A DNA stretch of 14,181 nucleotides from a candidate division KSB1 bacterium (GCA_022566355.1 JADFJB010000115.1:1-14181); one strand, 5' to 3'; counted from the stretch's first letter, positions 7,444 to 13,938 are shown. The notes: generated by a model from the letters alone, not told the origin. A program made the numbers and translations.

Positions 7444-8925
7444 TTAAAATAATTTTTTAACAGCTGGTTTAATAACTTTTCCCATTGAATTTCGCGGCAG
7501 TTCCTCTAAAATCAATAATCTAGACGGAATTTTATAGTTTGCCATTCTTTCTTTACTCCATGCACGCAACTCCGATAATGACAATTCATAATGATCTGCT
7601 AAAATAACTACCGCAGAAACTCTCTCGCCCCAATCGGGATCCTCAACGCCCACGACACAACAATCAGAAATCGCAGGATGATTGCGCAAAACTTCTTCAA
7701 TTTCAAGCGCCGATACTTTATATCCACCAGTCTTGATGATATCAATCGAGCTGCGTCCGAGTATCCGAAAATAGCCATTTTCAATCACCGCAACATCGCC
7801 GGTGCAAAACCATTCGTTCCAATATGCTTCCTTTGTAGATTCCGGTTTTTGCCAATATTCCTTGAAAACATTTTCTCCTTTTATTCTAATTTCCCCGGAT
7901 TTCCCCTCCTTATGAATTGTTTTGTTTGAATCGTCAAAAAGCCGGACAGTTACCCCGGGAAGAGGCATTCCTACACTTCCCGGCCTTCGTTCACCATGGT
8001 ATGGATTCGATAGTGCCATGCCGATTTCAGTCATACCGTATCTTTCCAGCAGATTGTGGCTGCTGATTTCTTTCCATTTCTCAAATACATGCACCGGCAG
8101 CGCTGCCGATCCCGAAACCATTAATCGCATATTCCTGCATGCATCGGACATCTGTTTTCTTTTCGTTTGATTTGCTTTTTTCCAGCAGTTTAATAATTTG
8201 ATGTAAACGGTAGGCACTGCCATAAAAAGTGTAAGACCGCCTTCTATGAATCGGTCCCAAATTAAATCAGCGTCAATTTTTGGCAAGAATTCACAAACGG
8301 CTCCACTCCATAAAGCACAGGATAATGCATTGATGATCCCATGGGTATGATGCAGCGGAAGCACGTGTAGAATATGATCATCTGAAGACCATTCCCACGC
8401 CTCAGTTAAACAGGTGATTTGTGCATCGATATTGCGATGAGTTGTGACGACACCTTTGGGTTTATTGGTAGTTCCGCTAGTGTACAAAATCATTGCTCTT
8501 CGCTCTTTATCGATTTCAGGATGTACTTTCTTCCGGTTATTTTTGAATTCAGATGTTAAGACCAAACGAATGCTTTGCTGTTTTGATATCGAACTGAGTT
8601 TATTTTTAAATATCGGGTGGAGTACTAATATTTCAACTCCGGAATCCTGTAAAACATATTCGATTTCCGGTAAAGGATGTGTGACACATAAAGGAACCGC
8701 AATACCACCGGCCAGCCAAATTCCCCATTGGATGGCGACGTAATCAAAACCAGGAGGAACCATAAAGGCAACTCTGGCCTCATTCAAGTCATCCCGATTT
8801 TCCAACAAGGTTGAGGCAATTTTCTGTGCTTTTTCGAGTAACAGGCGATAGGAATGCGTTCCGTTTTCATCTAAAATGGCTGTGCGATCCGGAAATAACT
8901 TTGCTCTCTCTACAATTTGCGGCAC
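7444..8925 (-). CDS. Malonyl-CoA synthetase, ACSF3/MatB-like AMP-forming ligase
   Basis: This 493-residue ANL-superfamily ligase has all core motifs. These are the P-loop YTSGTTNKPKG (148-158), LPLHHTHGI (189-197), SGSAALP (271-277), ERYGMTEIGM (294-303), the hinge-side TGD (375-377), the GRSSIDIIKTGGYK block (390-403) and the C-terminal catalytic Lys483 in PRNSMGK. The run VSGSAALP...KW...LLERYGMTEIGMALS and the IDIIKTGGYKVSALE block agree closely with human mitochondrial ACSF3 and with bacterial MatB, both malonate-activating enzymes. The predicted reaction is malonate + ATP + CoA to malonyl-CoA. The start is GTG 8925, only 3 nt after the deaminase stop, with GGAGAGGAA just upstream, so translation is probably coupled. 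Methylmalonate or another short dicarboxylate remains possible. Confidence 0.87.
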   Translation of the reverse strand: MPQIVERAKLFPDRTAILDENGTHSYRLLLEKAQKIASTLLENRDDLNEARVAFMVPPGFDYVAIQWGIWLAGGIAVPLCVTHPLPEIEYVLQDSGVEILVLHPIFKNKLSSISKQQSIRLVLTSEFKNNRKKVHPEIDKERRAMILYTSGTTNKPKGVVTTHRNIDAQITCLTEAWEWSSDDHILHVLPLHHTHGIINALSCALWSGAVCEFLPKIDADLIWDRFIEGGLTLFMAVPTVYIKLLNCWKKANQTKRKQMSDACRNMRLMVSGSAALPVHVFEKWKEISSHNLLERYGMTEIGMALSNPYHGERRPGSVGMPLPGVTVRLFDDSNKTIHKEGKSGEIRIKGENVFKEYWQKPESTKEAYWNEWFCTGDVAVIENGYFRILGRSSIDIIKTGGYKVSALEIEEVLRNHPAISDCCVVGVEDPDWGERVSAVVILADHYELSLSELRAWSKERMANYKIPSRLLILEELPRNSMGKVIKPAVKKLF

Positions 8926-8928
8926 GGC

Positions 8929-9381
8929 CTATTCCTCTCCAATGTCTTCATTCCAAATATCCGGATTAGCGGAAATATAATCCGCCAGCAATTTAACACA
9001 TTCCTCTGAGTTGAGATCAACCACTTCTACATCATTTTCAAGAAGCCATTGGATGCCCCCTTTAAAATTTACCGATTCACCAACAATCACAGTTCCTATT
9101 TTAAATTGTCGAATGAGCCCGCTGCAATACCAGCATGGGGCAAGGGTTGTGACCATAATTTTATCGCGATAACTGCCTTGCCTTCCTGCTTTACGAAATG
9201 CATCTGTTTCTGCATGAACCGAAGGATCGTCTTCCTGAATGCGACGGTTATGCCCTCTGCCGAGTAAATTCCCATCCTGTTCAAACAAAGCAGCGCCAAT
9301 TGGGATGCCGCCTTCCTGCAAACCCTTTTTTGCTTCATCGATGGCAATTTGCAGCATTTGTTGATAACTGTTTTGATTCAT
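8929..9381 (-). CDS. Cytosine deaminase-like protein (FCY1-type CDA fold)
   Basis: This zinc-dependent cytidine-deaminase-fold protein has His59-Ala-Glu61 (VHAETD) and Pro85-Cys86-x2-Cys89 (PCWYC), numbering from the alternative GTG. Several features match yeast-type cytosine deaminase FCY1 rather than tRNA adenosine deaminase TadA: the GRGHN loop whose Asn contacts the base, the VGESVNFKGG segment, and the C-terminal PDIWNEDIGE whose Asp contacts the substrate amino group. The predicted reaction is cytosine (or a related aminopyrimidine) to uracil plus ammonia. ATG 9381 is chosen over GTG 9390 because a promoter-like -10 lies only about 8 bp upstream of that GTG; neither start has a good SD. 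It is the first gene of the four-gene operon and is followed after 3 bp by the ligase. Isoguanine or another base as true substrate cannot be excluded. Confidence 0.85.
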   Translation of the reverse strand: MNQNSYQQMLQIAIDEAKKGLQEGGIPIGAALFEQDGNLLGRGHNRRIQEDDPSVHAETDAFRKAGRQGSYRDKIMVTTLAPCWYCSGLIRQFKIGTVIVGESVNFKGGIQWLLENDVEVVDLNSEECVKLLADYISANPDIWNEDIGEE

Positions 9382-9396
9382 TTTTTGCACAATCTT

Positions 9397-9425
9397 AGTA
9401 TAGGAAGAAAGTTTTTGATGGGCAA
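9397..9425 (-). promoter_or_regulatory. Candidate sigma-70-like promoter of the deaminase operon
   Basis: On the minus strand TTGCCC (9420-9425) and TATACT (9397-9402) are separated by 17 bp, directly upstream of the deaminase. Transcription would begin near 9390, giving a very short leader before ATG 9381. Sigma specificity in this lineage is unknown, so this is a pattern match only. Confidence 0.35.
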
Positions 9426-9493
9426 ATATTCATGTTCAATGTATTCTAGTGAAATGATTTCTCGTTAAAAAAATGAATAAATAGTGAATTGAC

Positions 9494-9557
9494 CGAAAAC
9501 TCATTATTTGTCATTTCGAGCGAAGTGACAATGAGTGGTATGGGCAAAGAGTTTTCG
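9494..9557. repeat. Nested palindrome with GTCATTTCGA core
   Basis: CGAAAACTC (9494-9502) pairs perfectly with GAGTTTTCG (9549-9557). Inside it CTCATT (9500-9505) pairs with AATGAG (9530-9535), and the centre GTCATTTCGAGCGAAGTGAC is an imperfect palindrome. The 12-mer TGTCATTTCGAG at 9509-9520 is shared with the larger repeat at 1095. The element lies in the 372-bp divergent intergenic region between the deaminase operon and the DUF6398 gene, so it is unlikely to be a terminator. Confidence 0.6.
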
Positions 9558-9644
9558 TTCAGACACTAAATAATGATAACAAAACAAATAAAACAATTGC
9601 TACCGAAAACCAGGCGCCATTAAATTGAAACTTTCATTCTCTGG

Positions 9645-9672
9645 TTGCCTTTAGGAAAAAATATTTTATATT
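9645..9672 (+). promoter_or_regulatory. Candidate promoter upstream of the DUF6398 gene
   Basis: TTGCCT (9645-9650) and TATATT (9667-9672) are separated by 16 bp, about 90 bp before the DUF6398 start, in an AT-rich region. This is a weak consensus match in AT-rich DNA, so it is listed tentatively. Confidence 0.22.
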
Positions 9673-9700
9673 AATGAACAATTATCGTAGGATAAAAATT

Positions 9701-9793
9701 ATGCTGCATAAATCGACTGGTTATGTAGAAAAAAATATAACAAAATGCGGTTCATGTAAAAAATGTCAGATATCAAAGATGAAAAAGATGTGA
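9701..9793 (+). CDS. Possible 30-residue leader ORF with CxxCxxC motif
   Basis: ATG 9701 follows AGGA (9688-9692 region) at about 8 nt and opens a 30-codon frame containing TKCGSCKKCQ, a compact Cys cluster. It ends at TGA 9791-9793, overlapping the first 31 nt of the DUF6398 gene in another frame. The DUF6398 start itself has no visible SD, so coupled translation is possible. Alternatively it is a frameshifted former N-terminus carrying a zinc-binding knuckle, or chance. No homologue is recognised. Confidence 0.2.
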   Translation: MLHKSTGYVEKNITKCGSCKKCQISKMKKM

Positions 9794-10377
9794 AGCTTAC
9801 AGAGATTAAGAATCTGATTCACGATTTTTGCGAGGATTGTTTAAATTCCGAGATAGAAGGATTTTGTTCTAAATTGTGTGACACACTTGGCAGAAAAAGG
9901 AAAATAAATATTCTTCGAAGCACGAGCGAACAATGGGCTGCTTCAATAGTCTATGTGATAGCACTTCTCAATTTTCTTTTTGACCAAGATAACGAATATT
10001 ACATTACTGCCGATGACATCTGCGTTTTCTTTGAAACAAAAAAATCAACGACAGGAAATAAAGCGAAACAAATTCAGAAATTGTGTAATTTGTCTATAGG
10101 AGCAGATGGCTACTGTTTGGAAAAAATAAGTGATATGTTCACATTTTATGAAACAGAATCTGGGTTTATAATCTCCAAAGCTATGTTTGATAAGCAGATG
10201 AACGAAGTCCAGCAAGCAGAGGAAGAGGATTTTGTAGAAAACAGAATGAGGAGGGAAACTAAAGAATCAATTATGGAAAAAATGCAAAAAGAGAAACAGG
10301 AGCGTTTATCCGTTTTAAAAAAGAAATCCGAAGAGCGTAAAGACAATGATAACCAATTGGGATTATTTGATAGTTAG
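9763..10377 (+). CDS. DUF6398 domain protein with C-terminal clamp-binding-like motif
   Basis: This 204-residue protein has a core at about residues 14-130 that resembles DUF6398: a helical FCEDCLNSE...FCSKLCDTLGRKR segment, then ILRSTSEQWAASIVYVIALLNFLFD, then ITADDICVFFETKKSTTGNKAKQI. The last stretch reads like a helix-turn-helix or cyclin-like helix pair. Residues about 145-195 are highly charged (EEEDFVENRMRRETKESIMEKM...) and probably form a coiled coil. The last residues are NQLGLFDS, where QLGLF (198-202) fits the bacterial sliding-clamp binding consensus QL(S/D)LF. The function of the family is unknown. The frame is closed by TAA just upstream of ATG 9763, fixing the N-terminal limit; no clear SD precedes it. 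It stands alone, divergent from the deaminase operon. Confidence 0.75.
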   Translation: MSDIKDEKDVKLTEIKNLIHDFCEDCLNSEIEGFCSKLCDTLGRKRKINILRSTSEQWAASIVYVIALLNFLFDQDNEYYITADDICVFFETKKSTTGNKAKQIQKLCNLSIGADGYCLEKISDMFTFYETESGFIISKAMFDKQMNEVQQAEEEDFVENRMRRETKESIMEKMQKEKQERLSVLKKKSEERKDNDNQLGLFDS

Positions 10378-10499
10378 GCTTTGGAGAAAAGAGGTTGTTG
10401 AGCTTTAGCACTACTCTCGAAAACAATGAGCGTCAGGATTCCCCATGTGATTAATGGTATCCCCATAAGTATATCTCTTTTTAATACTTTTTTCTTCAA
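10374..10499 (-). pseudogene. Signal-peptide-like stub of an exported protein (41 codons)
   Basis: From TTG 10499 the minus strand reads MKKKVLKRDIL, a hydrophobic core IPLITWGILTLIVF and then SSAKAQQP, a good Sec signal with AKA-QQ as cleavage site, ending after PLFSKA. An in-frame ATG at 10466 would skip the charged N-region. The length is far too short for a secreted enzyme, so it is either a truncated gene start or a chance hydrophobic frame. It overlaps the DUF6398 3' end by 4 bp on the opposite strand and lies next to the kinase relic. Confidence 0.22.
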
Positions 10500-10550
10500 A
10501 TTTTTCACTTGCACCCAACCGAAGTTTCTGGGCGTCTAACTATTAAGTAG

Positions 10551-10570
10551 ACCCGCGAAAACGGGTGTTT
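10551..10570 (+). terminator. Possible short rho-independent terminator
   Basis: ACCCG (10551-10555) pairs with CGGGT (10562-10566) around a CGAAAA loop and is followed by GTTTTAAT. The stem is only 5 bp. It lies about 175 bp beyond the DUF6398 stop on the same strand, and its right edge touches the 3' end of the kinase relic. Confidence 0.35.
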
Positions 10571-10704
10571 TAATATGAATAATTATGAAAACTTATAGCA
10601 ACCTCCCTGTCAAGGTTGGTATCCTCGACTTTGTAGACCACACCCATCCCACCTTCACCGAGTTTGGAAAGGATTTTATAATGTGATATGGTTTTGCCGA
10701 TCAT
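10570..10704 (-). pseudogene. Ser/Thr protein kinase (PknB/Pkn2 type), 44-codon N-terminal relic
   Basis: The frame begins [25 protein letters not shown], an intact glycine-rich nucleotide loop (GEGGMGVVY), and continues [12 protein letters not shown]. At the position where the family has the ATP-anchoring Lys (VALK) this copy reads VAIS, then FHNYSY and a stop. Restoring one A in the ATAAGT stretch would give VAIK, so a single-base loss followed by truncation is likely. All later kinase subdomains are missing. The upstream region is shared with a second copy at 12452-12528. It lies downstream of, and in the same direction as, the lipoprotein gene. Confidence 0.85.
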
Positions 10705-10765
10705 GATATGGTAGTCACAAGAGTTTGATTTTAGTTAGGAGATATTTCCAGTCAACTAATATTAC
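10691..10765. repeat. Kinase 5'-region direct repeat, copy A
   Basis: About 75 bp covering the kinase start codon and its upstream flank. It recurs with small gaps at 12452-12528: ATCATGAT(A/G)TGG, GTCACAAG, TTTGATTTTAGT and AGATATTTCC appear in the same order and orientation. Most conserved positions lie outside the coding part, so the repeat includes the promoter/leader and not just codons. Confidence 0.75.
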
Positions 10766-10787
10766 GGGAATCTAAATGTGCCGTAGT

Positions 10788-12200
10788 TCACTTGTAAAAC
10801 TTCACAACCTCCCGCCCGATCTTGTCCACAGCACCAGAAATCATTTCATCCACCAGTGCAGGCAGTGGACGCGGGTTGCGCGGCGCATCCAGAAGGGCAC
10901 GCTTCTTTTTGGGCAGATCGTAAATGCTGCCCTGGTAGGCAATCCACTGTGCCACATCGCTAATCTTCCTGGTAAAGCGGTGGCGGTCGAGAATCTTGCC
11001 GGTTTGCGTTTCCAGGATGACGTGCTCCATTTGGACTCGCACATTGCGCTCGCGACTGTACTCGCGGTAGTAGATGGTCTTCGTTGTATCCACGTCTTTG
11101 CCCATGCTGTCCTTGACCGTAATTTCCTTCTCGTGCGTCATTTCGGTCATGTTCTCCGGGCTGTCAGCTACTGAGATGTCGAGAATGGTACCCCAGACAA
11201 AGGAATCCAACCCCTCCTCCAGCGCCACCTCGCGCAACTGTGATTCACTGATGCGGCCGTACGGACCGTAGTTGACGTTGTTCATCAGCGCCATGGTTTC
11301 GGAGTGCTGCATAAAATCCACGAATTTCAGATTGCGTGTCTCGAGCACGGTCAAGAGCGCTCTGGCGATATGATTGCCATCGATCCGCACACGCGTGCGG
11401 TTCACAAACGGGAAGACGGCGACGTACTGGACGGCTGCTTCGTACGCTTTGTCGGCCCATTGCTCGATGTGTTTTGCGTCCGGGTTGAGGCGTTCTGCCT
11501 CTTCTAGTTGGGTCAACGCCTGCCGGAATTGGCCATTATCATAAAACTGCCTGCCGAGACGATAGTGGCTTTCCGCCAGCCTTTTTTCCGCTGTGGCATG
11601 GTTCGGCGCAACCTTCAGGGCATCTTTGAAATCTTTGATCGCAGCGGGGTAGCTTCTCTCCTTCAACGATTGGTTGCCGGCACTCATGTACGACCGAATC
11701 GCCTTGTCAAACGACTGCTTGAAGTTGTCAACATGGTTGTGCGCCTTCAAATAAGCCTGCGCGGCACGGCGCCAGTCCTTTTTTTCAAAGAGCGTTTCGG
11801 CATTCTTGTGATGAAAAGCCGCCGCCCTGTTTCTCGCTTTCGCGAGGCGCTCCTTCACATTCACGGTTTCGAAAACCACACCATGCCGGAGGCAGCGACT
11901 CAGTAAACGGTCCAGATGTTTGTATTCCGCAACCGCCTGATCCCAGTTTTCGGCCTGCTGGAGATTCTGTGCCCGGCGCATCAGTTCATCGTAAGCCTTC
12001 GGCGCCACACCAAGCAGGTGCTTTTTCGCTTCTTTGAACTTTGGATCTTTATCCAGCGCTTTGAGATCCTGCTCGGCTGATTCGACAAAAAGGCCGGCTT
12101 CGTCGTATTTCCTCGCCTCTTTGTATGCCTGCTTGGAAGCGGAGCAACCCGCCATTATGGCGAGCATCAGCAACAGGCAGATGATTTTGGCTTGTCTCAT
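10788..12200 (-). CDS. TPR-repeat lipoprotein with CsgG/FlgO-like C-terminal domain
   Basis: This 470-residue protein has a lipoprotein signal peptide with lipobox IMAGC (Cys19). TPR-like helical repeats run to about residue 255; the clearest are around 133-160 (LFEKKDWRRAAQAYLKA), 171-200 (AGNQSLKERSYPAAIKDFKDAL) and 205-240 (LGRQFYDNGQFRQALTQLEEAERLNP). From about 258, YVAVFPFVNRTRV...IARALLTVLETRNLKFVDF and LEEGLDSFVWGTILDI resemble the CsgG/FlgO/LpoB-like periplasmic fold. A basic tail ends in VVKFYK. It probably acts at the inner face of the outer membrane as a scaffold; no partner is visible. AAGGA 8 nt upstream supports ATG 12200. Its base composition is visibly GC-richer (about half G+C in sampled lines) than its neighbours, and kinase 5' repeats flank it on both sides, which hints at acquisition or rearrangement. 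Confidence 0.87.
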   Translation of the reverse strand: MRQAKIICLLLMLAIMAGCSASKQAYKEARKYDEAGLFVESAEQDLKALDKDPKFKEAKKHLLGVAPKAYDELMRRAQNLQQAENWDQAVAEYKHLDRLLSRCLRHGVVFETVNVKERLAKARNRAAAFHHKNAETLFEKKDWRRAAQAYLKAHNHVDNFKQSFDKAIRSYMSAGNQSLKERSYPAAIKDFKDALKVAPNHATAEKRLAESHYRLGRQFYDNGQFRQALTQLEEAERLNPDAKHIEQWADKAYEAAVQYVAVFPFVNRTRVRIDGNHIARALLTVLETRNLKFVDFMQHSETMALMNNVNYGPYGRISESQLREVALEEGLDSFVWGTILDISVADSPENMTEMTHEKEITVKDSMGKDVDTTKTIYYREYSRERNVRVQMEHVILETQTGKILDRHRFTRKISDVAQWIAYQGSIYDLPKKKRALLDAPRNPRPLPALVDEMISGAVDKIGREVVKFYK

Positions 12201-12261
12201 ATTGTTTTCCTTGCGTGATACTGATGAAATTCAGAAGCAATAAACAAGAAATCTCAAATAC

Positions 12262-12348
12262 AACATAACGTCAACATTTGTGGCATCTTGGTTGTTACTG
12301 TTTTTCAAACAACGACCAAAATGACCAGTAACATATTTTTGTTATGTT
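12262..12348. other. Nested inverted repeats in the lipoprotein gene 5' flank
   Basis: AACATAAC (12262-12269) pairs with GTTATGTT (12341-12348). Inside it GTTACTG (12294-12300) pairs with CAGTAAC (12325-12331), and a GGTTGTT/AACAACGACC pairing is also possible. The structure lies 60-150 nt upstream of the lipoprotein start, where a promoter or leader would be. It may be regulatory or coincidental in AT-rich DNA. Confidence 0.3.
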
Positions 12349-12418
12349 TGCCGAAAGCTTCCATCCCATTTCATCCTTTTCATAAAACATAACAAGTTAT
12401 TCTATAGTTTTCCATATA

Positions 12419-12463
12419 TCATTCTAAGTTAAAATATTTTTTACGAACAATTTTACCAATCAT
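12419..12463 (-). pseudogene. Degenerate kinase 5' end (14 codons)
   Basis: The frame reads MIGKIVRKKYFNLE and stops. Only MIGK and the upstream 75 bp (copy B of the repeat) tie it to the kinase starts at 10704 and 13938; the glycine-rich loop is gone. It is called a relic on the strength of the conserved upstream flank, not of the peptide. Confidence 0.45.
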
Positions 12464-12528
12464 GATGTGGGCGTCACAAGTTAGTTTTTGATTTTAGTCG
12501 CAGATATTTCCGGTTCTACGATATTGAA
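12452..12528. repeat. Kinase 5'-region direct repeat, copy B
   Basis: Second copy of the element at 10691-10765, same orientation, with a few-base gap after GTCACAAG and scattered substitutions. The two copies bracket a segment of about 1.7 kb holding the lipoprotein gene. Confidence 0.75.
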
Positions 12529-12952
12529 TTTTACAAATTGATAAGTCTAAAATCAATGATTTTCTTGGAAATTAGTTGAAAATTTGACGGGTATGAAAAA
12601 TTTAAAATAGATACCTTTTATTGTATGCAAATCTGAATTAACAACTCCTGCATATTCCGGCGAAACCATGCTCATTTAGTCCAAAAGTATCTTTTACTTG
12701 CTTCGTCTATTCCTTCATATTTTTCTTTTTCAATATATTTGTAGTCATTATTGCATTCAGGTTACTCAATATTATGATTCGATGAATGAATCTTCTTCAC
12801 TTTTCCCTACAGAATAAGGCGTATCTATAGTCGCTCCTTTTTCGGATAATCAAATGAAATAAATTTGCCCTTTTTTTGCGAAACTTCCTTCCATGAATTC
12901 ACATTGAATTCAATTACAAATTACGCCACAATGATCAAAAAAATAATATTCC
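12529..12952. other. AT-rich noncoding stretch
   Basis: No supported gene is seen. AAAATCAATGATTTT (12549-12563) is a small perfect palindrome. The minus strand between about 12680 and 12770 has one 28-codon open stretch of protein-like composition (YKYIEKEKYEGIDEASKRYF) without a start or recognisable family; it may be a gene remnant. Confidence 0.5.
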
Positions 12953-13009
12953 TTGTGTTTGTGCTTTAGTATAAATATATTCCCATAGTCATAATAATTG
13001 GGTCATAAT
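12953..13009 (+). promoter_or_regulatory. Candidate toxin-antitoxin promoter and operator direct repeat
   Basis: TTGTGT (12953-12958) and TATATT (12976-12981) are separated by 17 bp. Just downstream, GTCATAAT occurs twice (12988-12995 and 13002-13009) with a 14-bp period, a plausible binding site for the Phd-type antitoxin, which normally autoregulates its operon. Both assignments are pattern-based. Confidence 0.33.
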
Positions 13010-13036
13010 TCGTCCGCAATAAATGGGAAACCAAAA

Positions 13037-13267
13037 ATGAAAACAATACCAGCTGGAAAATTTAAGGCGCAATGTCTTGCCTTGCTTGATGCCGTGGCAC
13101 AGACCAATGAGCCACTGGTCATCACCAAACATGGCAAACCTGTTGCGAAATTGCTGCCTTTCGACAACAAAAAAGACAGCACCGACGCTTCTCTTAAGGG
13201 GCTTGCAACATTTATCGGTGATATTATTTCTCCCATCGATAACGAATGGGAGGCCGCAAAAGAGTGA
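13037..13267 (+). CDS. Phd/YefM-family antitoxin
   Basis: This 76-residue protein begins MKTIPAGKFKAQCLALLDAVAQT and continues EPLVITKHGKPVAKLLPF, the standard Phd/YefM N-terminal DNA-binding and dimerisation fold. The C-terminal tail (SLKGLATFIGDIISPIDNEWEAAKE) would wrap the toxin. ATG 13037 is preferred over a TTG at 12998 because family members start at this point and the TTG extension lacks homology. A weak GGGA lies about 8 nt upstream. The gene overlaps the toxin by 4 bp (GTGA), the classical coupling of toxin-antitoxin pairs. Expected role: neutralise VapC and repress the operon. Confidence 0.88.
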   Translation: MKTIPAGKFKAQCLALLDAVAQTNEPLVITKHGKPVAKLLPFDNKKDSTDASLKGLATFIGDIISPIDNEWEAAKE

Positions 13268-13653
13268 TCGTTCTCGACACACATATCTGGTTCTATTTTA
13301 TCAATGATGGGCCTGAAAAGCTGCCAGCTAAAGCACGTAAAGCCATTAGAGACAACGACGTCCTCGGCGTGAGTATTATCTCCTGCTGGGAAATAGCCAT
13401 GCTGGTTGCTAAAAACAGGCTCAGATTCAGCATCGATGTCCAGGATTGGATTACACAAGCTTTAAAGTACAAAGGCATCAAGTTAATAGAGCTCACTCCA
13501 GAAATTGCTGTTTTAGCCACCAGATTACCTGGTGAGTTCCATAAAGATCCGGCAGACAGAATCATTGCTGCATCCTGCCTGAAACTCGGCGCCCCACTCA
13601 TTACCCTCGACAAGAGCATCAAAGAATGGGGTCATGTTCATACCATCCCCTAA
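13264..13653 (+). CDS. vapC: PIN-domain ribonuclease toxin VapC
   Basis: This 129-residue protein is read from GTG 13264, which shares bases with the antitoxin stop and has GGGAGG (13248-13253) 10 nt upstream. An in-frame ATG at 13246 would put that SD inside the gene. The PIN acidic residues are present: Asp5 in VLDTHIW, Glu43 in SCWEIAML, Asp98 in KDPADRIIAA (Asp95 nearby) and Asp116 in LITLDKSI. VapC proteins are Mg/Mn-dependent RNases that cleave tRNA or rRNA; the target cannot be predicted here. The subfamily with DTHIWFYF and LP...FHKDPADR usually pairs with Phd-type antitoxins, as seen. The stop lies about 30 bp from a kinase relic on the opposite strand. Confidence 0.9.
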   Translation: MIVLDTHIWFYFINDGPEKLPAKARKAIRDNDVLGVSIISCWEIAMLVAKNRLRFSIDVQDWITQALKYKGIKLIELTPEIAVLATRLPGEFHKDPADRIIAASCLKLGAPLITLDKSIKEWGHVHTIP

Positions 13654-13680
13654 TTTGAAGTCGAAAGATCTAAGCGCCGA

Positions 13681-13938
13681 ATTGTCGAAGCACCCTCATG
13701 CTCGTTAATTTCATAAATGGTAGCAATATTGGTGTGGTTCAATTGGGTAGCGGCTTTGGCTTCCTACTCGAAGCGTTGTTTTTTCTTCTCAGGTGTCAAG
13801 TTTATTCGTCGGAAGAAATTTCAAGGCGACGGTTCTGTTGAGTTTGATGTCCTCAGCTTTGTAGAAGACACCCATCCCGCCCTCTCCAAGCTTTGAGAGG
13901 ATTTTGTCCCGCCTGGGCGGAATGGTTTTGCCAATCAT
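13681..13938 (-). pseudogene. Ser/Thr protein kinase N-lobe, frameshifted and truncated
   Basis: The start reads MIGKTI, then an altered PPRRDK where SHYK is expected. It continues with [31 protein letters not shown], including the nucleotide loop and the VALK lysine. The frame then stops (NKLDT). The next frame resumes the kinase sense ([11 protein letters not shown]), meets an in-frame TAG and continues EAKAATQLNHTNIATIYEINEHEG, the alpha-C helix and following strand. Homology ends near 13685, close to the vapC 3' end, so the C-lobe with the HRD and DFG motifs is gone. One frameshift, one nonsense codon and a 3' deletion make this a clear pseudogene. Its ATG overlaps the stop of the upstream small ORF by one base (TAATG). 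Confidence 0.85.

Noticed and set aside
8929-9381. tRNA adenosine deaminase TadA as the identity of the deaminase
   Set aside because: The C-terminal WNEDIGE, the GRGHN loop and VGESVNFKGG match FCY1-type cytosine deaminases, and the operon context is catabolic.
10776-11906. Two 132-codon plus-strand frames opposite the lipoprotein gene
   Set aside because: They are complementary-strand shadows in a GC-richer gene whose minus-strand product has a lipobox, TPRs and a recognisable C-terminal domain.
13003-13458. 151-codon minus-strand frame
   Set aside because: It lies wholly opposite the vapBC pair, whose products have clear family motifs and coupled starts.
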